From Candidatus Omnitrophota bacterium (GTDB lineage: Bacteria > Omnitrophota > Gorgyraeia > Zapsychrales > Fredricksoniimonadaceae), in the NCBI GenBank assembly GCA_903908245.1, contig CAIVRE010000023.1, positions 1-55,851 of the forward strand: a DNA stretch of 55,851 nt. The letters are read 5' to 3'. A model generated the notes under the pieces. The model was not told where the DNA came from, did no database searches, and worked only from the letters and a program-made list of their open reading frames with translations. This document shows, in pieces, positions 25,943 to 35,080 of the stretch (the stretch's first letter is position 1; each line of letters opens with the position of its first letter). Both the position numbers and the translations under genes were made by a program.

Positions 25943-27586
25943 ATGCTTATGAAGAATCTCCGTTTGGAACGCCACGGGATCACGATGTACGACGAGATCT
26001 TTTATAACCTTTCGCTTGATGAACTGATCAAACATGAGACTTCTCCTGAAACTCCGGCCAACGAGCGCGGGGTTATCACCGCGACCGGGGCCGTGGCCAT
26101 TGATACGGGGAAATTCACCGGCCGTTCGCCCAAAGACAAGTATGTGGTCAACGAAGAAACCTCCCACGACAAGATCTGGTGGGGGATCGGGCCTGTCGCA
26201 CCGACCACCAACAACTCGGATAATCAGCAGATCTCTGAAGAGACCTGGTATTACCTCAAGGATCTGGCTTTAAAGCGCCTTAACGGAAAGAAGTTGTATG
26301 TGATGGATGCTTTTTGCGGCGCCAATCCGGATTCCCGCCTGCGTGTCCGTCTTATTACCGAGATCGCCTGGAAAGCGCATTTTTTCAAGAACATGTTCAT
26401 CCGTCCGACCGAGGAAGAGCTGGCGGATTTTGTTCCGGACTGGACCATTATGGACAGCTGCAAGATCTCTTGTCCGCAGCCGCACCGCCATAATCTGCGG
26501 ACGGAAGTTTTTGTTGCGTTCAACATGATGGAGCGCATGACCCTTATCGGCGGCACCTGGTATGGCGGCGAGATCAAGAAGGGCGTTTTTTCGGTCATGA
26601 ATTATTTCCTGCCGATCAAGGGCATCGGTTCATTCCATTGTTCGGCCAATATGGGCAAGGACGGGGCTACTGCGCTGTTTTTCGGTCTTTCCGGCACGGG
26701 CAAGACCACGCTTTCCGCTGACCCCAAGCGCCTGCTGATCGGTGATGACGAGCATGGCTGGGATCATGACGGCATTTTTAATTTTGAAGGCGGCTGTTAT
26801 GCGAAATGCATCAACCTTTCGCCCAAGAATGAGCCGGATATTTACCGTGCCATTCGTAAGGACGCCCTTCTGGAGAACGTGGTTATCAATGATAAGGGCG
26901 AGCCGGATTATAATTCCGACAAGAAGACCGAGAATACCCGCGCTTCGTACCCGATCCATCATATTGATAACATTGTGCGCCCCATGTCTCGCGGCGGGCA
27001 TCCTTCCAAGATCATCTTTCTGACCTGCGACGCTTATGGCGTGCTTCCTCCGGTCGCCAAATTGACCCGGGACCAGGCGATGTATCATTTTTTAAGCGGT
27101 TATACGGCGCGTGTGGCAGGGACCGAGTTGGGCGTTACCGAGCCGAAGGCCACGTTCTCTGCCTGTTTTGGTCAGGCGTTCTTGCTGTTGCACCCTACGC
27201 GTTACGCGAAGATCCTCGGCGATCAGATGGATAAGCATGGTTCGCATGCTTATCTGGTGAATACCGGATGGGTCCGCGGGAAGTGCGGGGTCGGCCAGCG
27301 CATGGACCTTCCCAGTACGCGCAAGATCATTGACGCTGTTCTGGACGGGTCGCTGGAAAAAGCTGAGTTCGAGACCATGCCGATCTTTAATTTTCAGATC
27401 CCCAAGGCAGTGGCGGGAGTAGACCCGGCTATTTTGAATCCGCGCAACGGCTGGGCCGACAAAGGGGAGTACGACAAGACATACCGTAAGCTGGCGGGAA
27501 TGTTTGTGGCGCATTTTATTAATTTTACGGATACGGAAAAAGGCCGGTCTCTGGTCGATGCCGGTCCTCAGCTGAATGAGTCGTGA
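25943..27586 (+). CDS. pckA: Phosphoenolpyruvate carboxykinase (ATP)
   Basis: A 547-residue protein with all ATP-type PEPCK landmarks: [15 protein letters not shown] near the N-terminus, the P-loop [13 protein letters not shown] (about residues 249-261), the kinase-2 motif [22 protein letters not shown] and GTELGVTEP. It interconverts oxaloacetate plus ATP with PEP, CO2 and ADP in the cytoplasm, at the link between the C4 acids and gluconeogenesis. AAAGGA lies four bases before ATG 25943; ATG 25949 is possible. The next gene overlaps its stop (TGATG). Confidence 0.97.
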   Translation: MLMKNLRLERHGITMYDEIFYNLSLDELIKHETSPETPANERGVITATGAVAIDTGKFTGRSPKDKYVVNEETSHDKIWWGIGPVAPTTNNSDNQQISEETWYYLKDLALKRLNGKKLYVMDAFCGANPDSRLRVRLITEIAWKAHFFKNMFIRPTEEELADFVPDWTIMDSCKISCPQPHRHNLRTEVFVAFNMMERMTLIGGTWYGGEIKKGVFSVMNYFLPIKGIGSFHCSANMGKDGATALFFGLSGTGKTTLSADPKRLLIGDDEHGWDHDGIFNFEGGCYAKCINLSPKNEPDIYRAIRKDALLENVVINDKGEPDYNSDKKTENTRASYPIHHIDNIVRPMSRGGHPSKIIFLTCDAYGVLPPVAKLTRDQAMYHFLSGYTARVAGTELGVTEPKATFSACFGQAFLLLHPTRYAKILGDQMDKHGSHAYLVNTGWVRGKCGVGQRMDLPSTRKIIDAVLDGSLEKAEFETMPIFNFQIPKAVAGVDPAILNPRNGWADKGEYDKTYRKLAGMFVAHFINFTDTEKGRSLVDAGPQLNES

Positions 27587-28224
27587 TGTTAAGCTCTTTG
27601 CGGAGCTGGGTTGACCGGATATTTTATTCTTCAGCCGGAGAGACCTTGCGGGGCAAGGCTCTCCGGCTTAATGCGATCTACCGTTCTTTGGACAAAGAGA
27701 TATTTCGCTTTAAGGCCGCTTCGAGGATCGCGTGTCCCAGTCCTTGCGGCCAATGCTGTGTTAATTCAACCGTAGAAGCTTCCGAACTTGAAATGCTTCC
27801 GATGGCTTTTGAGCTTGTCCGTCTGGGTAAGGCGGATGAATGGTACGGCAAAGCGGAAGCGAAGGATTTTGAAGGGCAATGCGTTTTTTACAGCTCGAAC
27901 GACCTTTTGGGGCAGTGTTCGTATTATGCGTTTCGTCCTTTGGTATGCCGCCTGTTCGGTTTTGCCGGGAACAGGGATAAATACGGCCGGCCGCGCCTGG
28001 TGACCTGCGGGCGGATCAAGAAAGAGCACCCTCTGGGGATGGAACAGGTTCTGGAGAATGTTGCCAGTGGCCGGATCGTTCCGCCGATGATGAGTGACCT
28101 GGTCATGCGCGTTTCATCGGTGGATCCCGCGCTTTCCCGTGAAAGTATTCCCGTGAATATGGCGTTCAAGAAAGCTGTCGAGCGGGTTTTGTTAGGTCAA
28201 CAGTTGAGTAGGGGAGGGTTCTAA
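27586..28224 (+). CDS. YkgJ-family cysteine-cluster protein
   Basis: A 212-residue protein with the YkgJ (UPF0153) pattern: CPSPCGQCCVNSTVEAS near residues 50-66, then GQCVFY, GQCSYYAFRPLVCRLFGF and TCGRI. The Cys spacing suggests binding of zinc or an iron-sulfur cluster; biochemical role unknown in the family. The ATG overlaps the pckA stop, so it is coupled to pckA. A palindromic repeat at 28208-28233 forms the last codons and supplies the TAA stop, giving the tail SRGGF; the ancestral C-terminus may have been different. Confidence 0.82.
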   Translation: MLSSLRSWVDRIFYSSAGETLRGKALRLNAIYRSLDKEIFRFKAASRIACPSPCGQCCVNSTVEASELEMLPMAFELVRLGKADEWYGKAEAKDFEGQCVFYSSNDLLGQCSYYAFRPLVCRLFGFAGNRDKYGRPRLVTCGRIKKEHPLGMEQVLENVASGRIVPPMMSDLVMRVSSVDPALSRESIPVNMAFKKAVERVLLGQQLSRGGF

Positions 28225-28233
28225 ACCCTCCCT
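28208..28233. repeat. GTAGGGG palindromic repeat copy 4
   Basis: GTAGGGGAGGGTTC TAAACCCTCCCT. It overlaps the 3' end of the YkgJ-type gene and contains that gene's stop codon. Confidence 0.78.
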
Positions 28234-28259
28234 TGAGAAATTTTAAAAGGGGATTTCCA

Positions 28260-30011
28260 ATGACATCTTATCAAGTGATCGATAACAAGATCATCCTGCA
28301 GATCCAGGGGAATATTTGCGCCACAGAAGCCGAGATCCTTGACAGCGACCTGTTCGAGGGCCTTGTGACCGTGGGCTTGAAGAAATTGATGAAACGCAAT
28401 TCGATCCTGCTCGATGTGTTCGGGAAGAGAGAGGTCGGGCCTGAAGAGATCAGTGTTTTTATCGAAGCCCTTAAATTCCTGATGAAAATGCCTATCGCCC
28501 AGGTGCGTTGTGCTTATCCGGCAGCGGAAGGCCTGCTTAAGAACACGTCTTTGCTCAATGACCTGATCGAATATCTTTATAATTTCTGGCGCAGTTACGA
28601 CCGTTTTATCATCACTGACCGTAAAGAGTGCGAAGATTGTGATACAAAACCCTATCGCACTTTCAATCTTACCGTCGGGCATTTGACCAATCTGATCCGC
28701 GGTATGTATCGCGATATCCAGGAGAATGTTACCGGCCGGCATCCGCATATTTACCGCCAGGTAGCGGCAGGCGGAGAGGTCGCGACCATTGCCATCAAGC
28801 ACGGGGTGCCTTTGCCGTCGGAATATTCGGAGCTTAACCGGATCCCCATGATCCGTCAGATCCTTTTGTATCCTCCGCTCATCCTGAAGCCTCCGATGAA
28901 CAAGCGTACTGGGCGTATTGAGCCGGTAGCCGAAAGCCCGCTCAAAGGGCTTACGTTCAATCCTCAGGAGTGGCTGTGCTATCCGGCGAAAGTCGGTGAT
29001 CTGGTCATCCTGGTGTATTTTCACAATTCTTTTACCGAGCTCGGGCATTCGCTGTGCAATCTGTTCGAGATGGCCAGTGATGAAGATCTCAAGCGTCAGC
29101 CCGATGCTGTTTATGCTTATGGTGTTCCTGAAGCGGCGCTCGTACGGTTTGGCCAGCCTCAGGTGTTTTTTGACGACCGGAAGAATAATATCCTGGTCGC
29201 CGCTATTCCGCTCAAGGCGGAGTTCGGCTATTTCGGTTATGTGAAGAAGATGGTCTTGACCCTTCATAACGTTATCATGATGAAGCGCGGGCGTCTTCCG
29301 TTCCATGGCGCTATGGTGCGCATCATCATGAAAGGCGACATTGACCGCAATCTGCTTTTTATCGGTGACACCGGCGCCGGAAAGTCTGAAACGCTTGAAG
29401 CGCTGCGCGGTTTGGGGGAAGATGTGATCCAGGACCTTATTATTATCGCGGATGATATGGGGTCGATCGATCTGGGGTACAATGGTGATGTTCTTGGTTA
29501 TGGCACGGAGATCGGGGCATTCCTGCGGCTTGATGACCTTCAGCCGGGCTATGCGCTGGGCCAGATCGACCGCGCTATTATCATGAGCGCCAACCAGGTC
29601 AATGCGCGCATTATCATTCCTGTTACGACTTTCGAGAATGTTATCAAGGGGCACAGGATCGATTTTGTGCTTTACGCGAACAACTATGATGATATTGATG
29701 ACGAGCATCCCATTATCGAACGGTTCAAGACCCCGGAGCAGGCCATGAGCGTGTTCCGCGAGGGGACGGCGATGAGCAAAGGGACGACTACGACCACCGG
29801 CCTCGTGCATTCCTATTACGCTAATGTTTTTGGCCCAGCGCAGTTCAAGGAGCTGCATGAACCGCTGGCGAAGAGGTATTTCGAGGCGTTTTTCAAGAAT
29901 AATGTGTTTGTGGGCCAGATGCGCAGCCGCCTTGGATTGGCCGGGTGGGAGCAGAAGGGCCCGCAGGAAGCCGCCAAAGAACTTTTACGGGTTATTCAGA
30001 GAAACGGTTGA
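28260..30011 (+). CDS. HPr kinase/PEPCK-superfamily P-loop protein of unknown function
   Basis: A 583-residue protein. ATG 28260 is chosen over ATG 28233, which lies in the palindromic repeat, because AAAAGGGG precedes it. Near residue 365 is LLFIGDTGAGKSETLEAL, closer to the HPr-kinase P-loop (GDSGIGKSE) than to PEPCK. IIADDMGSI follows about 25 residues later, like the kinase-2 ADD of HPr kinase. A conserved-looking TTTTTGLVHSYYANVFGP lies near the C-terminus. The N-terminal 350 residues (ECEDCDTKPYRTFNLT and so on) match nothing I recognise. It sits in a row with pckA and a YkgJ gene, so a link to PEP metabolism is possible. It could be a protein kinase or a diverged carboxykinase. Confidence 0.7.
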   Translation: MTSYQVIDNKIILQIQGNICATEAEILDSDLFEGLVTVGLKKLMKRNSILLDVFGKREVGPEEISVFIEALKFLMKMPIAQVRCAYPAAEGLLKNTSLLNDLIEYLYNFWRSYDRFIITDRKECEDCDTKPYRTFNLTVGHLTNLIRGMYRDIQENVTGRHPHIYRQVAAGGEVATIAIKHGVPLPSEYSELNRIPMIRQILLYPPLILKPPMNKRTGRIEPVAESPLKGLTFNPQEWLCYPAKVGDLVILVYFHNSFTELGHSLCNLFEMASDEDLKRQPDAVYAYGVPEAALVRFGQPQVFFDDRKNNILVAAIPLKAEFGYFGYVKKMVLTLHNVIMMKRGRLPFHGAMVRIIMKGDIDRNLLFIGDTGAGKSETLEALRGLGEDVIQDLIIIADDMGSIDLGYNGDVLGYGTEIGAFLRLDDLQPGYALGQIDRAIIMSANQVNARIIIPVTTFENVIKGHRIDFVLYANNYDDIDDEHPIIERFKTPEQAMSVFREGTAMSKGTTTTTGLVHSYYANVFGPAQFKELHEPLAKRYFEAFFKNNVFVGQMRSRLGLAGWEQKGPQEAAKELLRVIQRNG

Positions 30012-30051
30012 GGGGGTCGTAAGTTATTTTTGCCTGTCCCGACCAAAAGGT

Positions 30052-30645
30052 ATGAGAGTATTCCTGTCCCTCCTCATTTGCCTGGGGGTGTTGATGACCG
30101 AACCGCAAGCCGCTCCGTTGCAGAAAGCCACATTTGCGGGAGGCTGTTTTTGGTGCATGCAGCCGCCGTATGATAAACTTGCCGGAGTTGTTTCAACGAC
30201 CGTTGGATATACCGGCGGGAATGTGCCCAACCCCACGTATGAACAGGTTTCTTCCGGGATGACCGGCCATTTGGAAGCTATCCAGGTGGTTTACGACCCG
30301 TCGCAAACGTCTTATCGTGAATTGCTGCGTGTTTTCTGGATGTCGATCGACCCTACCGATAATGGCGGGCAGTTCGCGGACCAGGGTTCGCAGTATCAGC
30401 CGGCTATTTTTGTTCATGATGAACAACAGCGCCTGGAGGCCGAGGCATCCAAGAAGGAATTGGCTGCGTCAGGCCGTTTTAAGAAGCCGATCGTGACAGC
30501 CGTTTTACCTGCCAAAGAGTTCTATCCGGCGGAAGCCTATCATCAGAAGTATTATCAGAAGAATTCACCGCATTATAATGCTTACAAGGCCGGTTCCGGC
30601 AGGGCCGGGTTCATCGAAAAGTCCTGGCCCGAGGCTCATCGTTAA
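30052..30645 (+). CDS. msrA: Exported peptide methionine (S)-S-oxide reductase MsrA
   Basis: A 197-residue protein. ATG 30052 gives a signal peptide (VFLSLLICLGVLMTEPQAA), so the enzyme is probably periplasmic or a lipid-free envelope protein. The active site is GGCFWCMQPP; the Glu usual at the Q position is replaced. VGYTGG, HLEAIQVVYDP and DQGSQYQPAIF are canonical. It reduces methionine-S-sulfoxide in oxidised proteins. The matching MsrB is encoded separately at 54288. It follows the HprK-like gene by 40 bases and ends at a very strong hairpin. Confidence 0.92.
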   Translation: MRVFLSLLICLGVLMTEPQAAPLQKATFAGGCFWCMQPPYDKLAGVVSTTVGYTGGNVPNPTYEQVSSGMTGHLEAIQVVYDPSQTSYRELLRVFWMSIDPTDNGGQFADQGSQYQPAIFVHDEQQRLEAEASKKELAASGRFKKPIVTAVLPAKEFYPAEAYHQKYYQKNSPHYNAYKAGSGRAGFIEKSWPEAHR

Positions 30646-30647
30646 GG

Positions 30648-30704
30648 AAAAAACCGGGACACATTGCATTTTTGTGTAAAAAATGCAATGTGTCCCGGTT
30701 TTTT
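30648..30704. terminator. Perfect 26-bp inverted repeat, bidirectional terminator-like
   Basis: Arms 30648-30673 and 30679-30704 pair perfectly around a 5-base loop, running from an A tract through CCGGGACACATTGC to a T tract. A-run and T-run at both ends fit termination on either strand. The GGGACA...TGTCCC core is also typical of dispersed REP-like elements. Confidence 0.8.
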
Positions 30705-30791
30705 GTCTGGGCTTCTTGGATGGTTTTTTAACTATTTATAATTTATACTTATTAAAGGTTTGGGCAAGGGTGTATTTACAGGAAAAGGGCT

Positions 30792-33700
30792 ATGATTTAT
30801 CTGGATTTCTTCAAGAAAAGCATTACATGGCTTGTTCTTGTGGCTTTTTTAGTCACCGGGGTGCCAGGGGCTTATGCCCAGGAAGCCCTTATACTTCCTG
30901 CAGCAGGAAGCCGTTTGGCATTGAGCCCCGCGTTTGTTCCGCCGTTACTTAAAGGGATCAAAGTTTATCGTAACGACCCTTTCCGTCTTGATTTCATTCT
31001 TGATCAAGGCGATGCCGTTGACCCGGGCCCGCAGTTGAAAAATGAATCGGATCGTTTGATCAAATATTTTCTTGCCTCGCTCACTGTTCCTGAAAAAGAC
31101 TTGTGGGTCAACCTGTCGCCTTATGAAAAAGACCGTATTGTCCCCGATGCCTTTGGCCAGACGGAAATGGGGCGTGATCTTCTGGCCCAGGATTATATTC
31201 TCAAACAGATGACCGCGTCCGTTATTTATCCGGAAGGAGATGTTGGCAAGGTTTTTTGGGCAAAAGTCTATGCGGAAGCCCAGAAACGTTATGGCACGAC
31301 AGATATGCCGGTCGATACGTTCAACAAGGTTTGGATCGTCCCTGAAACAGCGACGGTTTATGAGAATAGAGATGCGGCATTCGTTGTTGAAAGCAGACTT
31401 AAGGTCATGCTGGAATCCGATTATCTCGCGCAGGAACAAAATGCTGGGATCCCAATGCCGGCCGAAGTCCCTCATGGGAATGTCCAGTCGCACAACGATA
31501 CGAAAGAGATCCTCCGCGAGATCGTTATCCCCATTCTTGAGAAAGAGATCAATGAAGGGAAGAATTTTGCTCAATTGCGTCAGGTTTACAATTCCCTTAT
31601 TCTTGCCGCCTGGTATAAACGAAAGATAAAGAAAAGTTTGATGGGAGAGGCCTATGCGGATAAGAACAAGACCGCAGGCGTTGAGATCAGCGACAAGAAA
31701 GAAAAAGACAGGATCTGGGCGCAGTATGTTGAGGCGTTCAAGAAGGGCGTTTTTGATCTGGTCAAAGAAGAAAAAGACGAGCTGTCCGGCGAAACCGTTC
31801 CGCGCAAATATTTCTCCGGCGGTGTCGGCGCGTATCGCATTGGAAGTGTTCTGCGGGAGACTTCGGACCCATCCATGCTGCCGTCCGATAGCCGAGGGAG
31901 GATGGTGATCGCGGCCAGTTTTAAGGTGGCGGATGCTTCGGCCTCTTCGGATCTGTCCGGGGATGACCGTGTTATGCGGGCCTCTGCCGCAGGATACAAG
32001 AAGTACCTGGAGGCGAAGGTCCGTTTGAGATGGGAGGACCTTCCCCGGGAGGCCAGGGAAATCATTGAACAGGCGGATATGGAAAGCCTTGTTGTTATGG
32101 CACAGAATGCCGCGGGTGAGGCGGATTATTTGTTTGAGTACGGATTTGTCGCTTTAAGAAAGATCCTTACCCTGGAAGAGATCAGAGCATTCTGGCCGGA
32201 TCTGGTCAGGATGACTGCGGCTTCAAGAGAGCAATCAGGCGAGCTTTTTCATCGAGGGCTTCCGGCATTAAAACAGGCATTGGGGAACGATCTGTTCAAG
32301 GCGTATTGGCCTGGGCTGACGAATGCGGTCCAGATTGCAGGCTGGTATTCTTCGGTTTTTCTGCAGTTCGCTTTCTCGTCGGTACGAAATATTGTTACAG
32401 CAGAGAACATTAATGAGGTGGGAGAGAGCCTCTCGGGCATTTCCCGATTGGAAGGCGGCGATCCCGGAGCATTTTATCAGTATGCGCTTCCTGCTATTGC
32501 CAGAAGGATCAAGTCCGTCAGTGATTTAAAGTTTTGGATCGATCGGCTTAAGCAGGCGGTCCGATCGATGGACATTGAACAGGAAGGGCTGTTCGTCGGG
32601 TATTTGGATAATGATCGTTTTGTCGATGATCTTCAGGCCATGAAGGATGAGACCGCGTCCAATCCTTTCGGGATCGCCCGCCTTTTGCTGGAATATGCGG
32701 CAGGCCGGCGGGAGGTTTTGCATATATTCCTTGAGCCATGGGCGTTTAGCCATGCCGGCGAGTTAACGCCGGCGCTTTCGGAACAGATCGCGTTATCTTT
32801 TCAGATGACACAGGAATTGAAGTATTTCTTTTATTATATCTCTGTTAACAGCCATACTCGCCAGGATACCCGCCGGAAAGTAAAAGATATTTTAAAAGCC
32901 CTTAGATCGCGCAATGTTTTTTCTTTGCATGGGCCTGTAGAAAGGTTGCTGGCCAAAGGAGAAAAAAGGGTCCTTATCGTTCAGAACATCGATGATGGCG
33001 TCGGGGATGAACAGGTCCGTGTGCTGCCGATCTTAAACGGGCTTTTGGCGTTGAATCCGGAGCTTAACGTGAAAATTGTTACCGGGAAGCCCGATCTATA
33101 CAATCACCCGAGGGTGACGGTGCTTTCGATAGATGAGGTCTTTTCAGCTGTTTTGAAGCATGCCATTGATATTCAGACGGCATCGTATGATGCGGTGATC
33201 AATTTTTATGATGAGAATCTGCCCTCGTATAGCCGGTCGCTGGAGATGGCTGTCAGGGCCCGCGATAAAGGAAAGATTTTTATCACGACAGGACGGGGGC
33301 GGGAAGATACTTTTATTTTTGATAAAGTTTTTGTTGAAGGCTCGGAATACGCTTTATCGTTAGGGTTGAACCAGGCAAGGGTTGACAGTGTGTATGAGCC
33401 GGGGTTTCGTCTTTTGGCGGAATTGGGGCTGCCTGTTTCAGCCGGCGGTGTTGTCTCCCGGGAAGGCTCGGCCATGACGGCTCTTCTTTATCCTGTCGCC
33501 GAAACGCGGTGGCGCGAGGCCATGACAGCGTTGAACAATGAGAAACATACAAGCCCGGTTATTCTTTTTAGCCCTTATGGTGGTCAATTGGAAGCGAAAG
33601 GATTTACTCGTAGTGAGGCGGATCGCGAAGAATTGCGTGATATTGTTACAGAGATCGTGAAGAAAGGGAACAAGGTTGTTGTACTCGCTAATGGGACTTC

Positions 33701-34214
33701 CTGGGGTACCAGGGAAACTGCCGAAGCGTTACAGGCAAGCCTTCCGGATGATGTCCGTTCGGAAGTCTTTGTCGTTGATCCCGGAAAAGATTTTCGGCTT
33801 CCGACTTATTTTTCCGCGTATGCGGATCTTAATTTGATGGTCGAAGGCAAGATGGCTCACACGGCAGGGAATATCGGGAAACCATTCCGCGTATTTTTAA
33901 AACCTGGCGCCAGCCAGCGGAGATGGATCCCGTATGGCCAGGCAGAGCATGGCGTTGTCGATGATATCAGCCAGGTCCTGGGCCGTCTTCAGGCACAATG
34001 GACCGCCAGGTCCGATCGGGCGACGGTCATGAAGGGTGGTATTGACCTTGATCCTGATAGAATGAATTTGAATATGAAAGATCCGGTCGAGCCGCTGGAA
34101 TTTAATTTTACCCGGGTCCAGTTCGAAGCGCTCAATGCCGCCTCCGGCGTTAGCCCTGTAATCATAAATATCATCCCGCTGGAAGACCTTCGTACATTCC
34201 TTTCTGTCCCGTAG
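30792..34214 (+). CDS. Giant modular exported protein C: N-module + helical repeats + GT9-like glycosyltransferase + GGID tail
   Basis: A 1140-residue protein with a signal-peptide-like start (SITWLVLVAFLVTGVPGAYAQ). The constant module covers residues about 35-345 (DLWVNLSPYEKDRIV, VDTFNKVWIVPE, VPRKYFSGG). Residues about 390-700 are alpha-helical with roughly 40-residue repeats (GFVALRKILTLEEIRAFWPDL; RGLPALKQALGNDLFKAYWPG). Residues about 715-1070 resemble family GT9 (heptosyltransferase) proteins: VLIVQNIDDGVGDEQV, VILFSPYGG, GNKVVVLANG, KMAHTAGNIGKPFRVFL. The usual D of the DTG(P)xH motif is not kept. The last 65 residues form the GGIDLDPDRM...SPVIINIIP tail. GGAAAAGGG precedes the ATG. 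The stop TAG lies inside a palindromic repeat. Role unknown. Confidence 0.8.
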   Translation: MIYLDFFKKSITWLVLVAFLVTGVPGAYAQEALILPAAGSRLALSPAFVPPLLKGIKVYRNDPFRLDFILDQGDAVDPGPQLKNESDRLIKYFLASLTVPEKDLWVNLSPYEKDRIVPDAFGQTEMGRDLLAQDYILKQMTASVIYPEGDVGKVFWAKVYAEAQKRYGTTDMPVDTFNKVWIVPETATVYENRDAAFVVESRLKVMLESDYLAQEQNAGIPMPAEVPHGNVQSHNDTKEILREIVIPILEKEINEGKNFAQLRQVYNSLILAAWYKRKIKKSLMGEAYADKNKTAGVEISDKKEKDRIWAQYVEAFKKGVFDLVKEEKDELSGETVPRKYFSGGVGAYRIGSVLRETSDPSMLPSDSRGRMVIAASFKVADASASSDLSGDDRVMRASAAGYKKYLEAKVRLRWEDLPREAREIIEQADMESLVVMAQNAAGEADYLFEYGFVALRKILTLEEIRAFWPDLVRMTAASREQSGELFHRGLPALKQALGNDLFKAYWPGLTNAVQIAGWYSSVFLQFAFSSVRNIVTAENINEVGESLSGISRLEGGDPGAFYQYALPAIARRIKSVSDLKFWIDRLKQAVRSMDIEQEGLFVGYLDNDRFVDDLQAMKDETASNPFGIARLLLEYAAGRREVLHIFLEPWAFSHAGELTPALSEQIALSFQMTQELKYFFYYISVNSHTRQDTRRKVKDILKALRSRNVFSLHGPVERLLAKGEKRVLIVQNIDDGVGDEQVRVLPILNGLLALNPELNVKIVTGKPDLYNHPRVTVLSIDEVFSAVLKHAIDIQTASYDAVINFYDENLPSYSRSLEMAVRARDKGKIFITTGRGREDTFIFDKVFVEGSEYALSLGLNQARVDSVYEPGFRLLAELGLPVSAGGVVSREGSAMTALLYPVAETRWREAMTALNNEKHTSPVILFSPYGGQLEAKGFTRSEADREELRDIVTEIVKKGNKVVVLANGTSWGTRETAEALQASLPDDVRSEVFVVDPGKDFRLPTYFSAYADLNLMVEGKMAHTAGNIGKPFRVFLKPGASQRRWIPYGQAEHGVVDDISQVLGRLQAQWTARSDRATVMKGGIDLDPDRMNLNMKDPVEPLEFNFTRVQFEALNAASGVSPVIINIIPLEDLRTFLSVP

Positions 34215-34238
34215 GGGCGACCTGTCAGGTCGCCCGGT
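34211..34238. repeat. GTAGGGG palindromic repeat copy 5
   Basis: GTAGGGGCGACCTG TCAGGTCGCCCGGTG. The TAG inside it is the stop codon of giant protein C. Confidence 0.78.
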
Positions 34239-34327
34239 GATCAAACTATATTCTATGCACCGCGCCGAAAGAATTTAACACTTCATCTTGTTATTCCATT
34301 TATTCTGAATTTGGTTAGAATAAGTTC

Positions 34328-35080
34328 ATGCTTTCATTGAAGAATGTTTTTGTCCGCAAAGGCGGGAAAGATATTTTAAAGGATATAACCTGGGTGACTT
34401 GTCCAGGTGAGCATTGGTTCGTGATGGGCGGCAATGGCTCAGGCAAGACCACCCTGATGGAATTGCTGGCCGGGTATGTTTGGCCGCAGAGGGGCGAGGT
34501 CGCGGTCCTGGGGGAGAAATTCGGACGGGTGAACCTTCTTGATCTGCGCGGCCGGGTCGGATTTGTGTCGCCCTGGATATTTCGCCGGATGGCACAGGAA
34601 GTTCCTTTGGAAGATGTGGTGGCTTCGGGTTTTGACGGTTCGGTCGGCCATTGCGGGCGCAAGAGCGCGAAAGTGTCTGCTGCGGTCCGTCGTCAGTTGC
34701 GATTTTTCGGGTGCGAGGACCTCAAGGGCAGGGAGTTCGGCACATTGTCGTCCGGTCAGCAGCTTAAAGCGGTATTGGCCCGTGCATTGGTCCATTTGCC
34801 GAGGATACTTATTCTGGACGAGCCGTTCTCTTTGCTTGATATCGGCGCCCGGCTCGATATGTACTCGCTTTTGTTGAAGCTGGCCGAGGCGAAGAATGCG
34901 CCGCAGATCATTATGGTCACGCATCATCGGGAAGATATTTTACCGGTCTTTACCCGGGGGCTTTTGTTGAAAGACGGGCGGATATTATATAAAGGCCCGC
35001 GGGAAAAAGCTTTTCAGCCCGGGGTATTGGCAAAATGTTTCGGGTTGTCCGTCGCCACTTTAAAGAAGGTGCTTGTTTAA
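34328..35080 (+). CDS. ABC-type ATPase (ModF/PhrA-like single ATP-binding domain)
   Basis: A 250-residue ATP-binding cassette: Walker A MGGNGSGKTTL (about residues 38-48), signature LSSGQQLKAVLARAL, Walker B RILILDEPFSLLD and the H-loop VTHHREDI. The overall look (THHREDILPVFTRGLLLKDGRI) resembles the ModF/PhrA group of soluble cassettes. No permease gene is adjacent. Its stop overlaps the start of a spermidine-synthase-like membrane gene (TAATG), so they are coupled. Substrate unknown. Confidence 0.85.
   Translation: MLSLKNVFVRKGGKDILKDITWVTCPGEHWFVMGGNGSGKTTLMELLAGYVWPQRGEVAVLGEKFGRVNLLDLRGRVGFVSPWIFRRMAQEVPLEDVVASGFDGSVGHCGRKSAKVSAAVRRQLRFFGCEDLKGREFGTLSSGQQLKAVLARALVHLPRILILDEPFSLLDIGARLDMYSLLLKLAEAKNAPQIIMVTHHREDILPVFTRGLLLKDGRILYKGPREKAFQPGVLAKCFGLSVATLKKVLV

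Noticed and set aside
28221-29858. Long minus-strand open frame (545 codons) opposite the HprK/PEPCK-like gene
   Set aside because: It lies wholly opposite a plus-strand gene with clear P-loop motifs and a ribosome site. Its translation has no domain and is typical of an antisense shadow in this codon usage.
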